DNA of 64,000 nt from Oscillatoriaceae cyanobacterium Prado104 (GCA_025454405.1 JALOON010000019.1:1-64000); one strand, 5' to 3'. Shown: positions 7,591 through 16,618, counted from the first letter of the stretch. The notes: generated by a model from the letters alone, not told the origin. Program-made: numbers and translations.

Positions 7591-7763
7591 TCTCGCCCCA
7601 AGCGTAAACCTCAGAAACCGGGTTTCTCTCGATATTTCTCGTCACCCGATCGAAGACTCATAGAAACCCGGTTTCTCGCCCCAAGCGAAAACCTCAGAAA
7701 CCGGGTTTCTCTCGATATTTCTCGTCACCCGATCGAAGACTCATAGAAACCCGGTTTCTCGCC
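7591..7763. repeat. Tandem 83-bp repeat built on AGAAACC(C)GGTTTCT palindromes (family B)
   Basis: Two direct copies (7591-7673 and 7674-7756), almost identical over 83 bp, plus a partial third. Each contains CAGAAACCGGGTTTCTC and TAGAAACCCGGTTTCTC, so every unit folds into nested hairpins. Single members of the same family are at 19633-19700, 22322-22350, 25363-25431, 56841-56875, 60184-60200 and 60772-60838. This fills most of 7557-7873. Confidence 0.85.
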
Positions 7764-7873
7764 GGAGATGCGGTTTCTTGCCTCCTAGATCGCGCCTAAT
7801 CTTTCCCGGAACGCCCAAATCTCTGTCAGAATAGAAACAAGATGGCGGGGAAATACACGGGGAAATAAGAAGT

Positions 7874-10800
7874 ATGACGCGAGAGGAAGCACTGCGGCGA
7901 ATTCACCGGGCGGCTGAGGAAAAATTGACCGAATTGGATTTGGCGGGGTTGGGGTTGGAGGAATTGCCGCCGGAGATTGGCAAGTGCACGCAGCTTGAGA
8001 CGTTGGTGTTGGGGAAGGTGAGAGGCTGGAGTTCATCTAGAGATGGTAAAAGGACTCTGACGCTAATCACCAATCAATTAAGACAACTGCCAGAGGAATT
8101 ACGATCGCTAAGAAATTTACGATCGATCGACCTCACAGGCAATCCATTCGGAAAGATGCCAGAGGTCTTACTGGAAATGCAGCAATTAGAAAGTTTAAAT
8201 TTAACCAGTATTGGTTTAACAGAAATTCCAGAGGCGATCAACCAACTGTTCAATCTGACACAGCTTGTCTTCCAGGACAATCAGATAAATCAAATCCCAG
8301 ATGCGTTAGCAAAGCTTTGCGAAGCACTAGCCCAACTGTCCTATCTAACAAAGCTGGATCTTCGTTACAATCAGATAGCCCAAATCTCAGATAAGATCGG
8401 CAGACTGTCGAATTTAAAACAGCTTGACCTTGGTTACAATCAGATAGCAGAAATTCCAGAATTTCTAGGCAAACTGTCAAATTTGACACAGCTTGACCTA
8501 GGTGGAAATCAGATAGAAGAAATTCCAGAAGTTCTGGGCGAACTGTCGAATTTGACACAGCTTGACCTAGGTGGAAATCAGATAGAAGAAATTCCAGAAG
8601 TTCTGGGCGAACTGTCTGATTTGACACAGCTTAACCTCGGTTACAATCAGATAGCAGAAATTCCAGAATTTCTGGGCAAACTGTCAAATTTGACACAGCT
8701 TGACCTAGGTGGAAATCAGATAGCAGAAATTCCAGAAGTTCTAGGCAAATTGTCGAATTTGATACAGCTTGATCTCGGTTACAATCAGATAGCAGAGATT
8801 CCAGAAGTTCTAGGCAAACTGTCGAATTTGACACAGCTTGACCTCAGTGGCAATCAGATTACTCAAATCCCCGATGCCTTAGCAAAGTTTTGCGAAATAC
8901 TCGTCCAACTGCCAAATTTGACAACACTTTACTTTCGTAATAATCAGATTGCACAAGTTCCAGATGCCCTAGCAAAGCTTTGTAAAGCACTTGTTCAAAT
9001 GCCAAATCTGAGGCGGCTCGATCTTAGTGAGAATCAGATTACCGAAATCCCAGCAGCCATCAGCCAATTGTCGAATCTTACTGAGCTTATACTCTATAAC
9101 AATCAGATTACCAAAATCCCAGAAGATATCGCTCAACTATCGAATTTGACAGAGCTTTTCCTCAATAACAATCAGATTACCGAAATCCCAGAAGTGATTG
9201 CCCAACTGTCGAATCTGACACACCTTTCCCTTGGTGGGAATCAGATTACTGAAATCCGCAATACGATCGAGCAACTGTTCAATCTGACATGGCTTTACCT
9301 CCCCAGCAATCTGATTGCACAAATGCCAGAAGCGATCGCCCAACTTTCACAACTGACAAGCCTTGACCTCAGTAACAATCAAATTACCCAAATCCCAGAT
9401 GCGATCGGCCAACTGTCCAATCTGAAACAGCTTGACCTCAGTAACAATCAGATTAAGCAAATCCCTGATGCTATTGGCCAACTGTCCAATCTGGAACAGC
9501 TTTACTTGGGAAGAAATCAGATTGAAACTATTCCTGAATGCTTGGAAACACTGCCAAAACTTCAAAAACTCAATCTCCATCGCAATCCCTTGCCCATTTC
9601 TCCAGAACTTCTAGGGGAGGCTCGAAAGTATGAAGGCTTCGGTACTCCCGCCGCCATCTTCAACTACCTCCACCAACTCCGCAGCGGCAAAGTCCTCCCC
9701 CTCAACGAAGCCAAAGTCCTCCTAGTCGGCCAAGCCACCGTCGGCAAAACCTCCCTCATCAACCGCCTCACCCAAAACAAATACAACCCCAACGAACCCC
9801 AAACCGACGGACTCAACATCACAAACTGGCAAATTACAGTCAACACCAAAACCGTCAAACTCAACATCTGGGACTTCGGCGGACAAGAAATCTACCACGC
9901 CACCCACCAATTTTTCCTCACCAAACGCAGCCTCTACATCCTCGCCTGCAACTGCCGCACCAGCGAAGACGAAAACCGCCTGGAATACTGGCTGAAACTG
10001 ATCGAAAGCTTCGGCGACGCATCCCCCGTCATCATCGTCGGCAACAAATGCGACGAACAACCCCTCGATATCAACCGCAAAGCCTTGCGCGACAAATATC
10101 CCAACATCAAAGCGATTATCGAAACCTCCTGCCAAAACGGAACGGGAATCGACGAACTCCGCAGCGCCATCCACACCGAAATCTCCCAACTCAAAGAAGT
10201 CTACGACCTTTTGCCGCTAAGCTGGTTTCAAGTCAAACAGCGCCTGGAAAACCTCGACAAAGACTTCATCACCATCAGCGAATATGCCACCATCTGCGCC
10301 ACAGAAAACATCCTCGCAGAAACCGACCAAACCCAACTTATCGGACTGCTGCACAACTTGGGCATTGTCCTCAACTTCCGCGAACACCCCATCCTGCAAT
10401 CCACCAACATCCTCAATCCGCATTGGGTGACGGAAGGTATCTACGCCCTCCTCAGCGATGACGCACTCAAAGTCAAAACCAAGGGCATTCTCACCTACGC
10501 CGACCTCAGCCGCATCCTGGACGCAACGAAATATCCCAGCCACCGCTACCACTGTCTCACCAGCTTGATGGAAGAATTTCAACTCTGCTTCCCCATCAAC
10601 AATTGCGGCGCGCCAACTTTCCTCATCCCCGGCATTTTGCCCAAAGAAGAACCGCAAAACACCGAACTCGCAGGCGAAACCCTGGAATTTCAATATCACT
10701 ACCGCATTCTCCCCGACAGCATCCTCTCGCGCTTCATCGTCCTTTCCCACGAGAAAATCCACAACTGCACCCACTGGCGGACGGGGGTAATGCTGGAGTA

Positions 10801-11653
10801 CAGGGAAGGCGCTGAAGTCTACAATATCGCCCGAATTAAATCTGACCCGGAAGATGAAAAAATCTTTATTGCTGTTAGCGGGCGGGAATCGACGCGGCGT
10901 TGTTTTCTGGGTTTGATCCGCGATACGTTTGCCAAAATTCACAATTCTTTTGCGAATCTGGAAATCAGTCAATGGGTGCCGGTTCCCGGTTATCCCGATG
11001 CCGATCCGTTGGATTACGAGGAATTGTTAGGATTGGAGGATATGGGCGAGAATACTGTGCGCGTTGGGAAACTTAAACTTAAACTGGATTTGCGGCCTTT
11101 GTTGGATGGGTATGAGTCGATCGAACTTCGGCGCATGAGGCAAAGGGGCGATGAAAAATACGGAAGAGAATATGACGACCTTGTAGATATCGCTAAACTA
11201 GCAGTTAGCAGACCAATTATTAATAAAGCAGAAGCAAAAATGACTCAAAATTCTCCCCAAAACAACAACTTTTCCGGCGCACAAATCGGCAGCATGGCTA
11301 TCGCTAACGAAGTAAAAGACAGCGCTCAACAAACAGCCTCTGGTGGCATTCAAATCAATAATGCCAATGCGGCGGAAATTCTCAAACTAATTTCATCGAT
11401 GCGCGAAACCGCCTCGCAGTTTCCCGAAGACATTCGCGAGGGCGTAATTATCGATATTGAAGATGTCGAATCTGAGATTAAGAAACCCGAAAATCAATGG
11501 AATAAAGCTAGATTAAAGAAAAGTTTAAAAGCTATTGCGGCAGGGGCGGCTGCGATCGGAGTTGGCATCTCTGGTGCTGTTGACTTGGCTAATAAGACAA
11601 TCGAGCTAGGTGAAAAAGTGGGTATTGAAATTCAACTACCTTCGCCACGGTAA
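7874..11653 (+). CDS. Roco protein: LRR - Roc GTPase - COR, with extra C-terminal tail
   Basis: A 1259-residue protein. Residues about 15-580 are leucine-rich repeats of 23 residues (LSNLTQLDLGGNQIEEIPEV and variants). The Roc GTPase follows: P-loop GQATVGKT (about 617-625), DFGGQE switch (666-671), NKCD (723-726). COR covers about 790-1120. After residue 1123 comes a low-complexity linker with NNNFSGAQIGSMAIANEV, a helical acidic segment, and a small Ala/Gly-rich hydrophobic helix (about 1217-1245). Roco GTPases act as nucleotide-gated dimeric switches; bacterial roles are largely unknown. The tail looks like a signalling or effector-recruiting module (inference). Codon use shifts near 9640, between LRR and Roc. 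Confidence 0.92.
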   Translation: MTREEALRRIHRAAEEKLTELDLAGLGLEELPPEIGKCTQLETLVLGKVRGWSSSRDGKRTLTLITNQLRQLPEELRSLRNLRSIDLTGNPFGKMPEVLLEMQQLESLNLTSIGLTEIPEAINQLFNLTQLVFQDNQINQIPDALAKLCEALAQLSYLTKLDLRYNQIAQISDKIGRLSNLKQLDLGYNQIAEIPEFLGKLSNLTQLDLGGNQIEEIPEVLGELSNLTQLDLGGNQIEEIPEVLGELSDLTQLNLGYNQIAEIPEFLGKLSNLTQLDLGGNQIAEIPEVLGKLSNLIQLDLGYNQIAEIPEVLGKLSNLTQLDLSGNQITQIPDALAKFCEILVQLPNLTTLYFRNNQIAQVPDALAKLCKALVQMPNLRRLDLSENQITEIPAAISQLSNLTELILYNNQITKIPEDIAQLSNLTELFLNNNQITEIPEVIAQLSNLTHLSLGGNQITEIRNTIEQLFNLTWLYLPSNLIAQMPEAIAQLSQLTSLDLSNNQITQIPDAIGQLSNLKQLDLSNNQIKQIPDAIGQLSNLEQLYLGRNQIETIPECLETLPKLQKLNLHRNPLPISPELLGEARKYEGFGTPAAIFNYLHQLRSGKVLPLNEAKVLLVGQATVGKTSLINRLTQNKYNPNEPQTDGLNITNWQITVNTKTVKLNIWDFGGQEIYHATHQFFLTKRSLYILACNCRTSEDENRLEYWLKLIESFGDASPVIIVGNKCDEQPLDINRKALRDKYPNIKAIIETSCQNGTGIDELRSAIHTEISQLKEVYDLLPLSWFQVKQRLENLDKDFITISEYATICATENILAETDQTQLIGLLHNLGIVLNFREHPILQSTNILNPHWVTEGIYALLSDDALKVKTKGILTYADLSRILDATKYPSHRYHCLTSLMEEFQLCFPINNCGAPTFLIPGILPKEEPQNTELAGETLEFQYHYRILPDSILSRFIVLSHEKIHNCTHWRTGVMLEYREGAEVYNIARIKSDPEDEKIFIAVSGRESTRRCFLGLIRDTFAKIHNSFANLEISQWVPVPGYPDADPLDYEELLGLEDMGENTVRVGKLKLKLDLRPLLDGYESIELRRMRQRGDEKYGREYDDLVDIAKLAVSRPIINKAEAKMTQNSPQNNNFSGAQIGSMAIANEVKDSAQQTASGGIQINNANAAEILKLISSMRETASQFPEDIREGVIIDIEDVESEIKKPENQWNKARLKKSLKAIAAGAAAIGVGISGAVDLANKTIELGEKVGIEIQLPSPR
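8432..8860 (+). repeat. Near-identical LRR-coding DNA repeats inside the Roco gene
   Basis: LRR units of 69 bp are almost identical at the DNA level here. The segment starting GGTTACAATCAGATAGCAG at 8432 recurs at 8639, exactly 207 bp (three units) later. Between them a 69-bp unit starting near 8481 is repeated directly at about 8550. Outside this block the LRRs differ normally. This points to recent unit duplication or gene conversion. Confidence 0.8.
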
Positions 11654-11673
11654 ATTAGGTTCGAGGTAAGTTC

Positions 11674-11735
11674 GTAGTGCGGACTTTAGTCCGTAAAATT
11701 TCAGCAAAATCTCACCGGACTGAAGTCCGTACTAC
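11674..11735. repeat. Hairpin repeat family C (GTGCGGACTTTAGTCCG)
   Basis: Two short palindromes, AGTGCGGACTTTAGTCCGT and CGGACTGAAGTCCGTACT, in inverted orientation so that they also pair with each other. Related members are at 43705-43758 and 47869-47997. It lies about 20 bases after the Roco stop codon and may work as a terminator, though no T-run follows. Confidence 0.7.
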
Positions 11736-11783
11736 AAACGGTAAATTAGATGCAGAGCGTTTAATAAAAAACATCCCAAATGC

Positions 11784-12009
11784 TGTAGGGGCGGGTTCGT
11801 CAACCATCTATGAAATTTAAAATAAATCTCAAAAACCCGCCCCATCCCCGCGATAATTTATATAAACATTTCACAAATTTAAATTCACGGTACATTTTAT
11901 ATAAACATTTCACAATAAATTTACGGTACATTTTGATTGTTAGTAGGTGAGGGCGGGTTTTGGAGATTATTCATTGCGATCGAAAATGGTTGGCGAACCC
12001 GCCCCTACC
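11784..12009. repeat. MITE-like element, family D, with about 60-bp imperfect terminal inverted repeats
   Basis: The left end starts TGTAGGGGCGGGTTCGTCA and the right end, reverse-complemented, TGGTAGGGGCGGGTTCGCC; similarity continues for about 60 bases down to AAAACCCGCCC. The interior carries a direct repeat of about 40 bp (TTATATAAACATTTCACAA ... ACGGTACATTTT twice). No ORF. A half-size relative is at 26547-26629. The rest of 11654-12217 is family C, family A and unmarked AT-rich DNA. Confidence 0.65.
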
Positions 12010-12070
12010 AATACGGTTTGCGATCTAATAATCTGTCCTAATGCAGGCGCGATTTCCAATTACAAAAAAA

Positions 12071-12221
12071 TGTAGGGGCGTGCTATTTGGGCGACTATCT
12101 CTGTTTCCCAACAGATAATCTCATATCCAAATGCTTCACCCAGCCGCCGCGACAAGTTAAATACACTTCAATCCTGTAATTTCATGTCCAAATGCTTCAC
12201 CCAATCCCCGCGACAGGTTAA
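12071..12221. repeat. Interspersed hairpin repeat, family A, copy 3
   Basis: Starts TGTAGGGGCGTGCTATTTGG, then ATATCCAAATGCTTCACCC and two CCGCGACA(A/G)GTTAA ends. The left arm of the hairpin has mutated compared with copies at 5238 and 6587. The right end touches the stop codon of the ABC ATPase gene. Confidence 0.75.
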
Positions 12222-12913
12222 TCGATCGCACTTAATTTCAATTGTTCCGATGCGTTCGCGATCGAACCATCTTGAACTCGGATAATTCTTTTCGTTTGTG
12301 CCGCAATATCCGGTTCGTGAGTGACGATAACAATTGTAATGCCTTGTTCGTTAAGTTCGGCTAGCAAATCCATCACATCTTGCGAAGTTTGAGTATCCAA
12401 TGCGCCCGTTGGTTCGTCTGCCAATACGAGGGCCGGACGGTTGACTAAAGCACGCGCGATCGCAACTCTTTGCTGCTGTCCTCCCGATAATTGATTCGGG
12501 CGATTGTTCATCCTCTCCCCCAAACCGACTCGCATTAATGCTTGTTTGGCTCGCTCTTGACGCACCGATTTCGGAATATTAGCATATATCATCGGCACCA
12601 TCACGTTTTGCAGGGCAGTGGCGCGCGGCAGTAAATTAAATTGTTGAAATACAAAGCCGATTCTCTGATTGCGCACGTAAGCCAATTCGTCATCATTAAA
12701 AGCAGTAAGTTCGTTTCCTTCCAACATATAATGTCCGTTTGTCGCCCGATCGAGACAGCCGATAATATTCATCAACGTGGATTTTCCCGAACCGGATGCG
12801 CCCATAATTGCTACGTATTCGCCTTCTTCGATCGACAGATCGATACCCTTAAGAACTGGCACCGTAAGTTCTCCCAGTTGATAGGTTTTAGTAATGCCTT
12901 CCATCCAAATCAT
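12218..12913 (-). CDS. ABC transporter ATP-binding protein, MacB/LolD type
   Basis: A 231-residue ATPase with Walker [10 protein letters not shown] (about residues 38-46), Q-loop VFQQFN, signature LSGGQQQR, Walker [11 protein letters not shown] and the H-loop THEPD. It matches the MacB/LolD/FtsE subfamily. It energises the permease encoded just upstream, which it nearly overlaps. Start choice is uncertain: ATG 12913 gives the family N-terminus [12 protein letters not shown], while GTG 12922 and TTG 12928 lie nearer GAGGAG. Together with the adaptor gene at 14566 it forms a tripartite exporter. Substrate unknown. Confidence 0.92.
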   Translation of the reverse strand: MIWMEGITKTYQLGELTVPVLKGIDLSIEEGEYVAIMGASGSGKSTLMNIIGCLDRATNGHYMLEGNELTAFNDDELAYVRNQRIGFVFQQFNLLPRATALQNVMVPMIYANIPKSVRQERAKQALMRVGLGERMNNRPNQLSGGQQQRVAIARALVNRPALVLADEPTGALDTQTSQDVMDLLAELNEQGITIVIVTHEPDIAAQTKRIIRVQDGSIANASEQLKLSAID

Positions 12914-12924
12914 TGTTGCCACAA

Positions 12925-14187
12925 TCAATCGCTCCTCAGTGCAGTAATGGGGTCAAGTTTGGCGGCGTTGCGGGCAGGAATTACTCCGGCAATTAATCCG
13001 ACTCCCGTCGCTAATCCGAAGCCGATGACTATCGACCACCCGGAAACCACAAACGGAAATTTAAACATCACAGAAGCGACAAAAGCGATCGCAACTCCGC
13101 TGCTAGCACCGATCGTCCCGCCCAGAGTAGAAATCGCGATCGCCTCCGCTAAAAACTGAGTTAAAATAGCAGAATTTGTCGCACCCAAAGCTTTCCGAAT
13201 GCCAATTTCGCGAGTGCGTTCGACTACCGAAACTAACATAATATTCGCAATGCCAATCCCGCCAACTACCAGGGAAATACCCGCGATCGCCACTACCAAA
13301 ACAGTCATAATTCCCACGATATTGGAAAAGGCATTAATCAGATCCGCTTGATTGATAATCCGAAAATCATCATCATCCGGTTTCGTGATGTTGTGGCGCA
13401 ATCGCAGCAAATTTGTTACCTGAAACCGAGCGGCATTGAGAGCATCTTGATTCTCTGATTTAATGATAATAGCACTCACAGAAACACCTGTTAGCGCGTT
13501 ATTTCCTACAATTCTAGCTGACATGGTAGTTAAAGGAATAAAAATCGCATCATCCCGATCGGTCGGCCCAGAAGCTCCTTTTGGTTCCGTAACACCAATG
13601 ACGCGATAAATTTCGCCCCTGATGCGAATTTTTTCATTCAATCCCGTCTCATTTCCAAATAGTTTTTGCTGTACCGTGGGGGCAATAACAGCAACTTGTG
13701 CCGATTCATTAAGTTCCTCTTCATTGAAATAGCGCCCGAATTGAGGATAAACATTGCGAGCATCGGGATAATTTAAATCGGTGCCGTAAATCGTTGTATT
13801 GATGTTCGTACCGCCATAAACAACCTGCGCCTGTCGCTGTAAAGTAGCAGAAACAACTTTAGCAGAAGGCGCTTCTTTAGCAATAGCTTCCGCATCTTCC
13901 CAAGTTAAGGTACTCAACGATCCGGCACCTTGAGAAACGTTGCCGCTGCGCGCCGCACCCGGCGAAACTTGCAATACATCTGTTCCCAAAGCTTGAATCT
14001 GTTGCTTGACATTATCTTGAATTCCTTGCCCGATCGAAGTAATTGAAATTACCGATCCGATGCCAATAATTACTCCTAACATTGTCAATCCCGTGCGCAG
14101 TTTGTTGCTCCACAAAGCTTCAGTTGCTATTTCTAGGATTTCGGTCAATGCCACCTGCTGCGTTAATTTTTTGGTTGATTTTTTCAT
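12925..14187 (-). CDS. ABC transporter permease, MacB-like (FtsX domain)
   Basis: A 420-residue membrane protein. It has one TM near the N-terminus (TGLTMLGVIIGIGSVISI), a MacB-type periplasmic core domain (about residues 60-280) and three C-terminal TMs (about 295-410) typical of FtsX. It works with the ATPase encoded downstream in a mechanotransmission-type exporter that couples to a periplasmic adaptor and an outer-membrane channel. Typical MacB is a fused ATPase-permease; here the two are separate genes, as usual in cyanobacteria. Its start is followed upstream by three tandem repeats. Confidence 0.9.
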   Translation of the reverse strand: MKKSTKKLTQQVALTEILEIATEALWSNKLRTGLTMLGVIIGIGSVISITSIGQGIQDNVKQQIQALGTDVLQVSPGAARSGNVSQGAGSLSTLTWEDAEAIAKEAPSAKVVSATLQRQAQVVYGGTNINTTIYGTDLNYPDARNVYPQFGRYFNEEELNESAQVAVIAPTVQQKLFGNETGLNEKIRIRGEIYRVIGVTEPKGASGPTDRDDAIFIPLTTMSARIVGNNALTGVSVSAIIIKSENQDALNAARFQVTNLLRLRHNITKPDDDDFRIINQADLINAFSNIVGIMTVLVVAIAGISLVVGGIGIANIMLVSVVERTREIGIRKALGATNSAILTQFLAEAIAISTLGGTIGASSGVAIAFVASVMFKFPFVVSGWSIVIGFGLATGVGLIAGVIPARNAAKLDPITALRSD

Positions 14188-14190
14188 GCT

Positions 14191-14561
14191 GGTAAGTTTT
14201 TTGATGGGGTTGAGATTGGCTCTGGGTTAAATGTTTTTTTTACCGCAGAGGGCGCAGAGGGGAGGGAGATAGGGAGAGATTGTTAGTTGGAAGTATTTTC
14301 TTTGCGGTTGGGTGGTAAGTTTTTTGGTGAGGGTTGAGATTGGCTCTGGGTTAAATGTTTTTTTTACCGCAGAGGGCGCAGAGGGGAGGGAGATAGGGAG
14401 GGATTTTTAGTTGGAAGTATTTTCTTTGCGGTTGGGTGGTAAGTTTTTTGATGGGGGTTGAGATTGGTTCTGGGTTAAATGTTTTTTTTACCGCAGAGGG
14501 CGCAGAGGGTAAGGAGATAGGGAGAGATTGTTAATCAGAATTATGTTTTTCTCTGCGTCGA
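14191..14561. repeat. Three tandem copies of a 123-124 bp intergenic unit
   Basis: GGTAAGTTTTTTGATGGGG begins copies at 14191, 14314 and 14438. Each contains ATTGGCTCTGGGTTAAATG, a T8 run, ACCGCAGAGGGCGCAGAGG and GTTAGTTGGAAGTATTTTC. Copies differ by only a few bases. The array fills the whole gap between the adaptor and permease genes (14188-14565), so it is part of the transcript if they form one operon. Confidence 0.9.
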
Positions 14562-14565
14562 ACTC

Positions 14566-16302
14566 CTACGGCCCCGGAGGAGGAGGAGGAGCGCTATTGT
14601 TGTTATTATTTCTTGAAGAAGGTTGACTGTTGCTGCGATTTGAACCGCTTGTCACTCCTCCCAAAGGATTGGGGGCTGGCGATGCTTTTGGTTCCATTCC
14701 GGGCGGAAAACTAATTAATACTTGTTCGTTGCCTGCGAGGCCGGATTTTACTTGAGTTCGATCGCCCACTGTCATGCCAATTTCGATCGGTTTAAACGCG
14801 GGTTTGTTATCTTCACCCATTACATAAACGCCTGCCGTTCCATTCTGCTGCCGCACGATTGCTGCTGATGGAGCGACGATCGCATTATTGAGTTGCTGGA
14901 TCTGAATTTCAGCTTCTACACTCATCCCTGCTTTCAACAATTTTTGCGCCTCTTCTTCCAAGGCAATTTTCACCTCAAAACTTGTCACGTTTTGCGTAGT
15001 TGTTGCTTGAGCTGCTATTTGGCTGACTGTTCCTGAAAAGGTGCGATCGTTGTAAGCATCGGCTGTAATTTTGACTTTTTGTCCGACTTTAACGCGAGAC
15101 ACTTTTGCTTCATCTAAATAAGATACTACTTGATTAGTTGAAACTAAAGTTAAAATCGAATTGGATGCCGCACCTTCAACGCTGCTGCCGGCAGTTGTCG
15201 GAGTCACAAAGGAACCGGGATCGGCATATTTTTTCGTCACCATTCCATCAAAAGGTGCTTTAATAATTGTGTCATTCACTTGAGTTTGAACTGTTTGCAA
15301 CGCGCCCCTCGCCGACTCGACTTGAGCGCGCGCGCCAGCGATTTCTTCGGGGCGAGGCCCGGCTTGTACTAATTCGAGCGCTTGCTGTTGTTGTTCGACT
15401 TGCGCCTGCGCTGCTGCAATTTCTTGCGGCCGAGCTCCCGATTGTGCTAATTTGAGTGCTTGCTGTTGTTGTTCGACTTGGGCGCGTGCTGCTGCTATTT
15501 CTTCGGTACGAGGACCGGATTTTTGCAAGTTTAATGCTTGTTGGACTCGATCGACTTGAGCTTTTGCTGTGGCATAGGCAGTGCGAGAAGTTTCCAAATC
15601 GCGTTGGGAAATCGCGCCATCTTGATATAGTTTTTGGTTCTGATTCAAGTTGGTTTGCGCTTGCTGCAAAGAAGCTTGGGCGGATGTTAATTCCGCCCGC
15701 GATTGAGCAATTTCTTGAGGCCGATTGCCTGCTAAAAGTTTATCTAAATTTGCCTGCGCTGCTGCTAATTGTGCCTGCACTTGAGCAATTTCTTGGGGGC
15801 GATTGCCTGCCAAAAGTTTATCTAAATTCGCTTGAGCCGATGCTAATTGCGCCCGCGATTGAGCAATTTCTTGGGGGCGATTGCCTGCTAAAAGTTTATC
15901 CAAATTCGCTTGTGCCGATGCTAATTGTCCCTGGGATTGCATCAGTTGTCCCTGGAAATTGGAGTTATCCATGCGAGCGATAATTTGTCCGGTTTGGACG
16001 CGATCGCCCTCTTGCACTAATAATTCTTTTAATACTCCAGATGTTTTCGGACTGACATTAATCGATCGCTCTGCTTTCACCGTACCGTTAGCAGAAAAAG
16101 TCACCGGTAAACTCTTTTGTTCCACAGGAGCAGTGAGCATTTGAGTGCGGGCAGTTCGAGCAGGAATTGCCCGATAGAGCGCAAATCCTCCGATTCCCAT
16201 CCCTCCCAATAATAGCAATCCGATCGTCCAACGAGATAGCAAATATTTGCGAAGGGAATGAGTCAAAGTCTCTGAATGCAGCGGTTCAATTCTGGTAGTC
16301 AT
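14566..16302 (-). CDS. Efflux periplasmic adaptor (HlyD/MacA/RND-MFP family)
   Basis: A 578-residue membrane-fusion protein. It has an N-terminal anchor (about residues 22-42, WTIGLLLLGGMGIGGFALY), a lipoyl half-motif around GDRVQTGQIIARMD, a long alpha-helical hairpin, and beta-barrel and membrane-proximal domains to about 545. The tail is Asn/Pro-rich (NNNNNSAPPPPPGP). The hairpin is expanded by direct repeats: about three 26-residue copies of ASAQANLDKLLAGNRPQEIA on one arm and three related copies on the other. ATG 16302 is preferred over TTG 16353. First gene of the exporter set; its promoter region faces the histidine kinase. Confidence 0.9.
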   Translation of the reverse strand: MTTRIEPLHSETLTHSLRKYLLSRWTIGLLLLGGMGIGGFALYRAIPARTARTQMLTAPVEQKSLPVTFSANGTVKAERSINVSPKTSGVLKELLVQEGDRVQTGQIIARMDNSNFQGQLMQSQGQLASAQANLDKLLAGNRPQEIAQSRAQLASAQANLDKLLAGNRPQEIAQVQAQLAAAQANLDKLLAGNRPQEIAQSRAELTSAQASLQQAQTNLNQNQKLYQDGAISQRDLETSRTAYATAKAQVDRVQQALNLQKSGPRTEEIAAARAQVEQQQQALKLAQSGARPQEIAAAQAQVEQQQQALELVQAGPRPEEIAGARAQVESARGALQTVQTQVNDTIIKAPFDGMVTKKYADPGSFVTPTTAGSSVEGAASNSILTLVSTNQVVSYLDEAKVSRVKVGQKVKITADAYNDRTFSGTVSQIAAQATTTQNVTSFEVKIALEEEAQKLLKAGMSVEAEIQIQQLNNAIVAPSAAIVRQQNGTAGVYVMGEDNKPAFKPIEIGMTVGDRTQVKSGLAGNEQVLISFPPGMEPKASPAPNPLGGVTSGSNRSNSQPSSRNNNNNSAPPPPPGP

Positions 16303-16504
16303 AATTATCACCCGTAAGTGTTTTGCAATCAATTTCAGGGGAGTATTTAGCAAGTTAATCGCGATCGATCCGAGGAACTTTGTTCAACATTAAGTACTGG
16401 TCTCCCTTTTTATTCCCTTCTCACCAGAAGATTTTGGATTGAACGAACCGCGAAGACGCGAAGGACGCGAAGAGAAGAAGAAGAAGAAGAAGAAAGAAGT
16501 ACTC

Positions 16505-16618
16505 AAAGTCCCCCTTTTTAAGGGGGATTTAGGGGGATCTAGACTTGAGTAACAACGAGAGGGAACCGGAGTACTCAAAGTCCCCCTTCTTAAGGGGGAT
16601 TTAGGGGGATCTAGACTT
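16505..16618. repeat. Two tandem family F repeats and a GAA-rich tract
   Basis: Two copies (16505-16551 and 16576-16618) of the unit also found at 3-46: a C-run, TT(C/T)TTAAGGGGGATTTAGG and GGGGATCTAGACTT. They are preceded at 16469-16498 by an (AGA/GAA)n purine tract. The remaining 16620-16884 carries the divergent promoters of the exporter and histidine kinase; no gene or RNA is recognisable there. Confidence 0.8.

Noticed and set aside
8074-9580. Long antisense frames within the LRR region
   Set aside because: They arise because the repeated LRR DNA lacks stops on the opposite strand; the sequences repeat with the LRR period.
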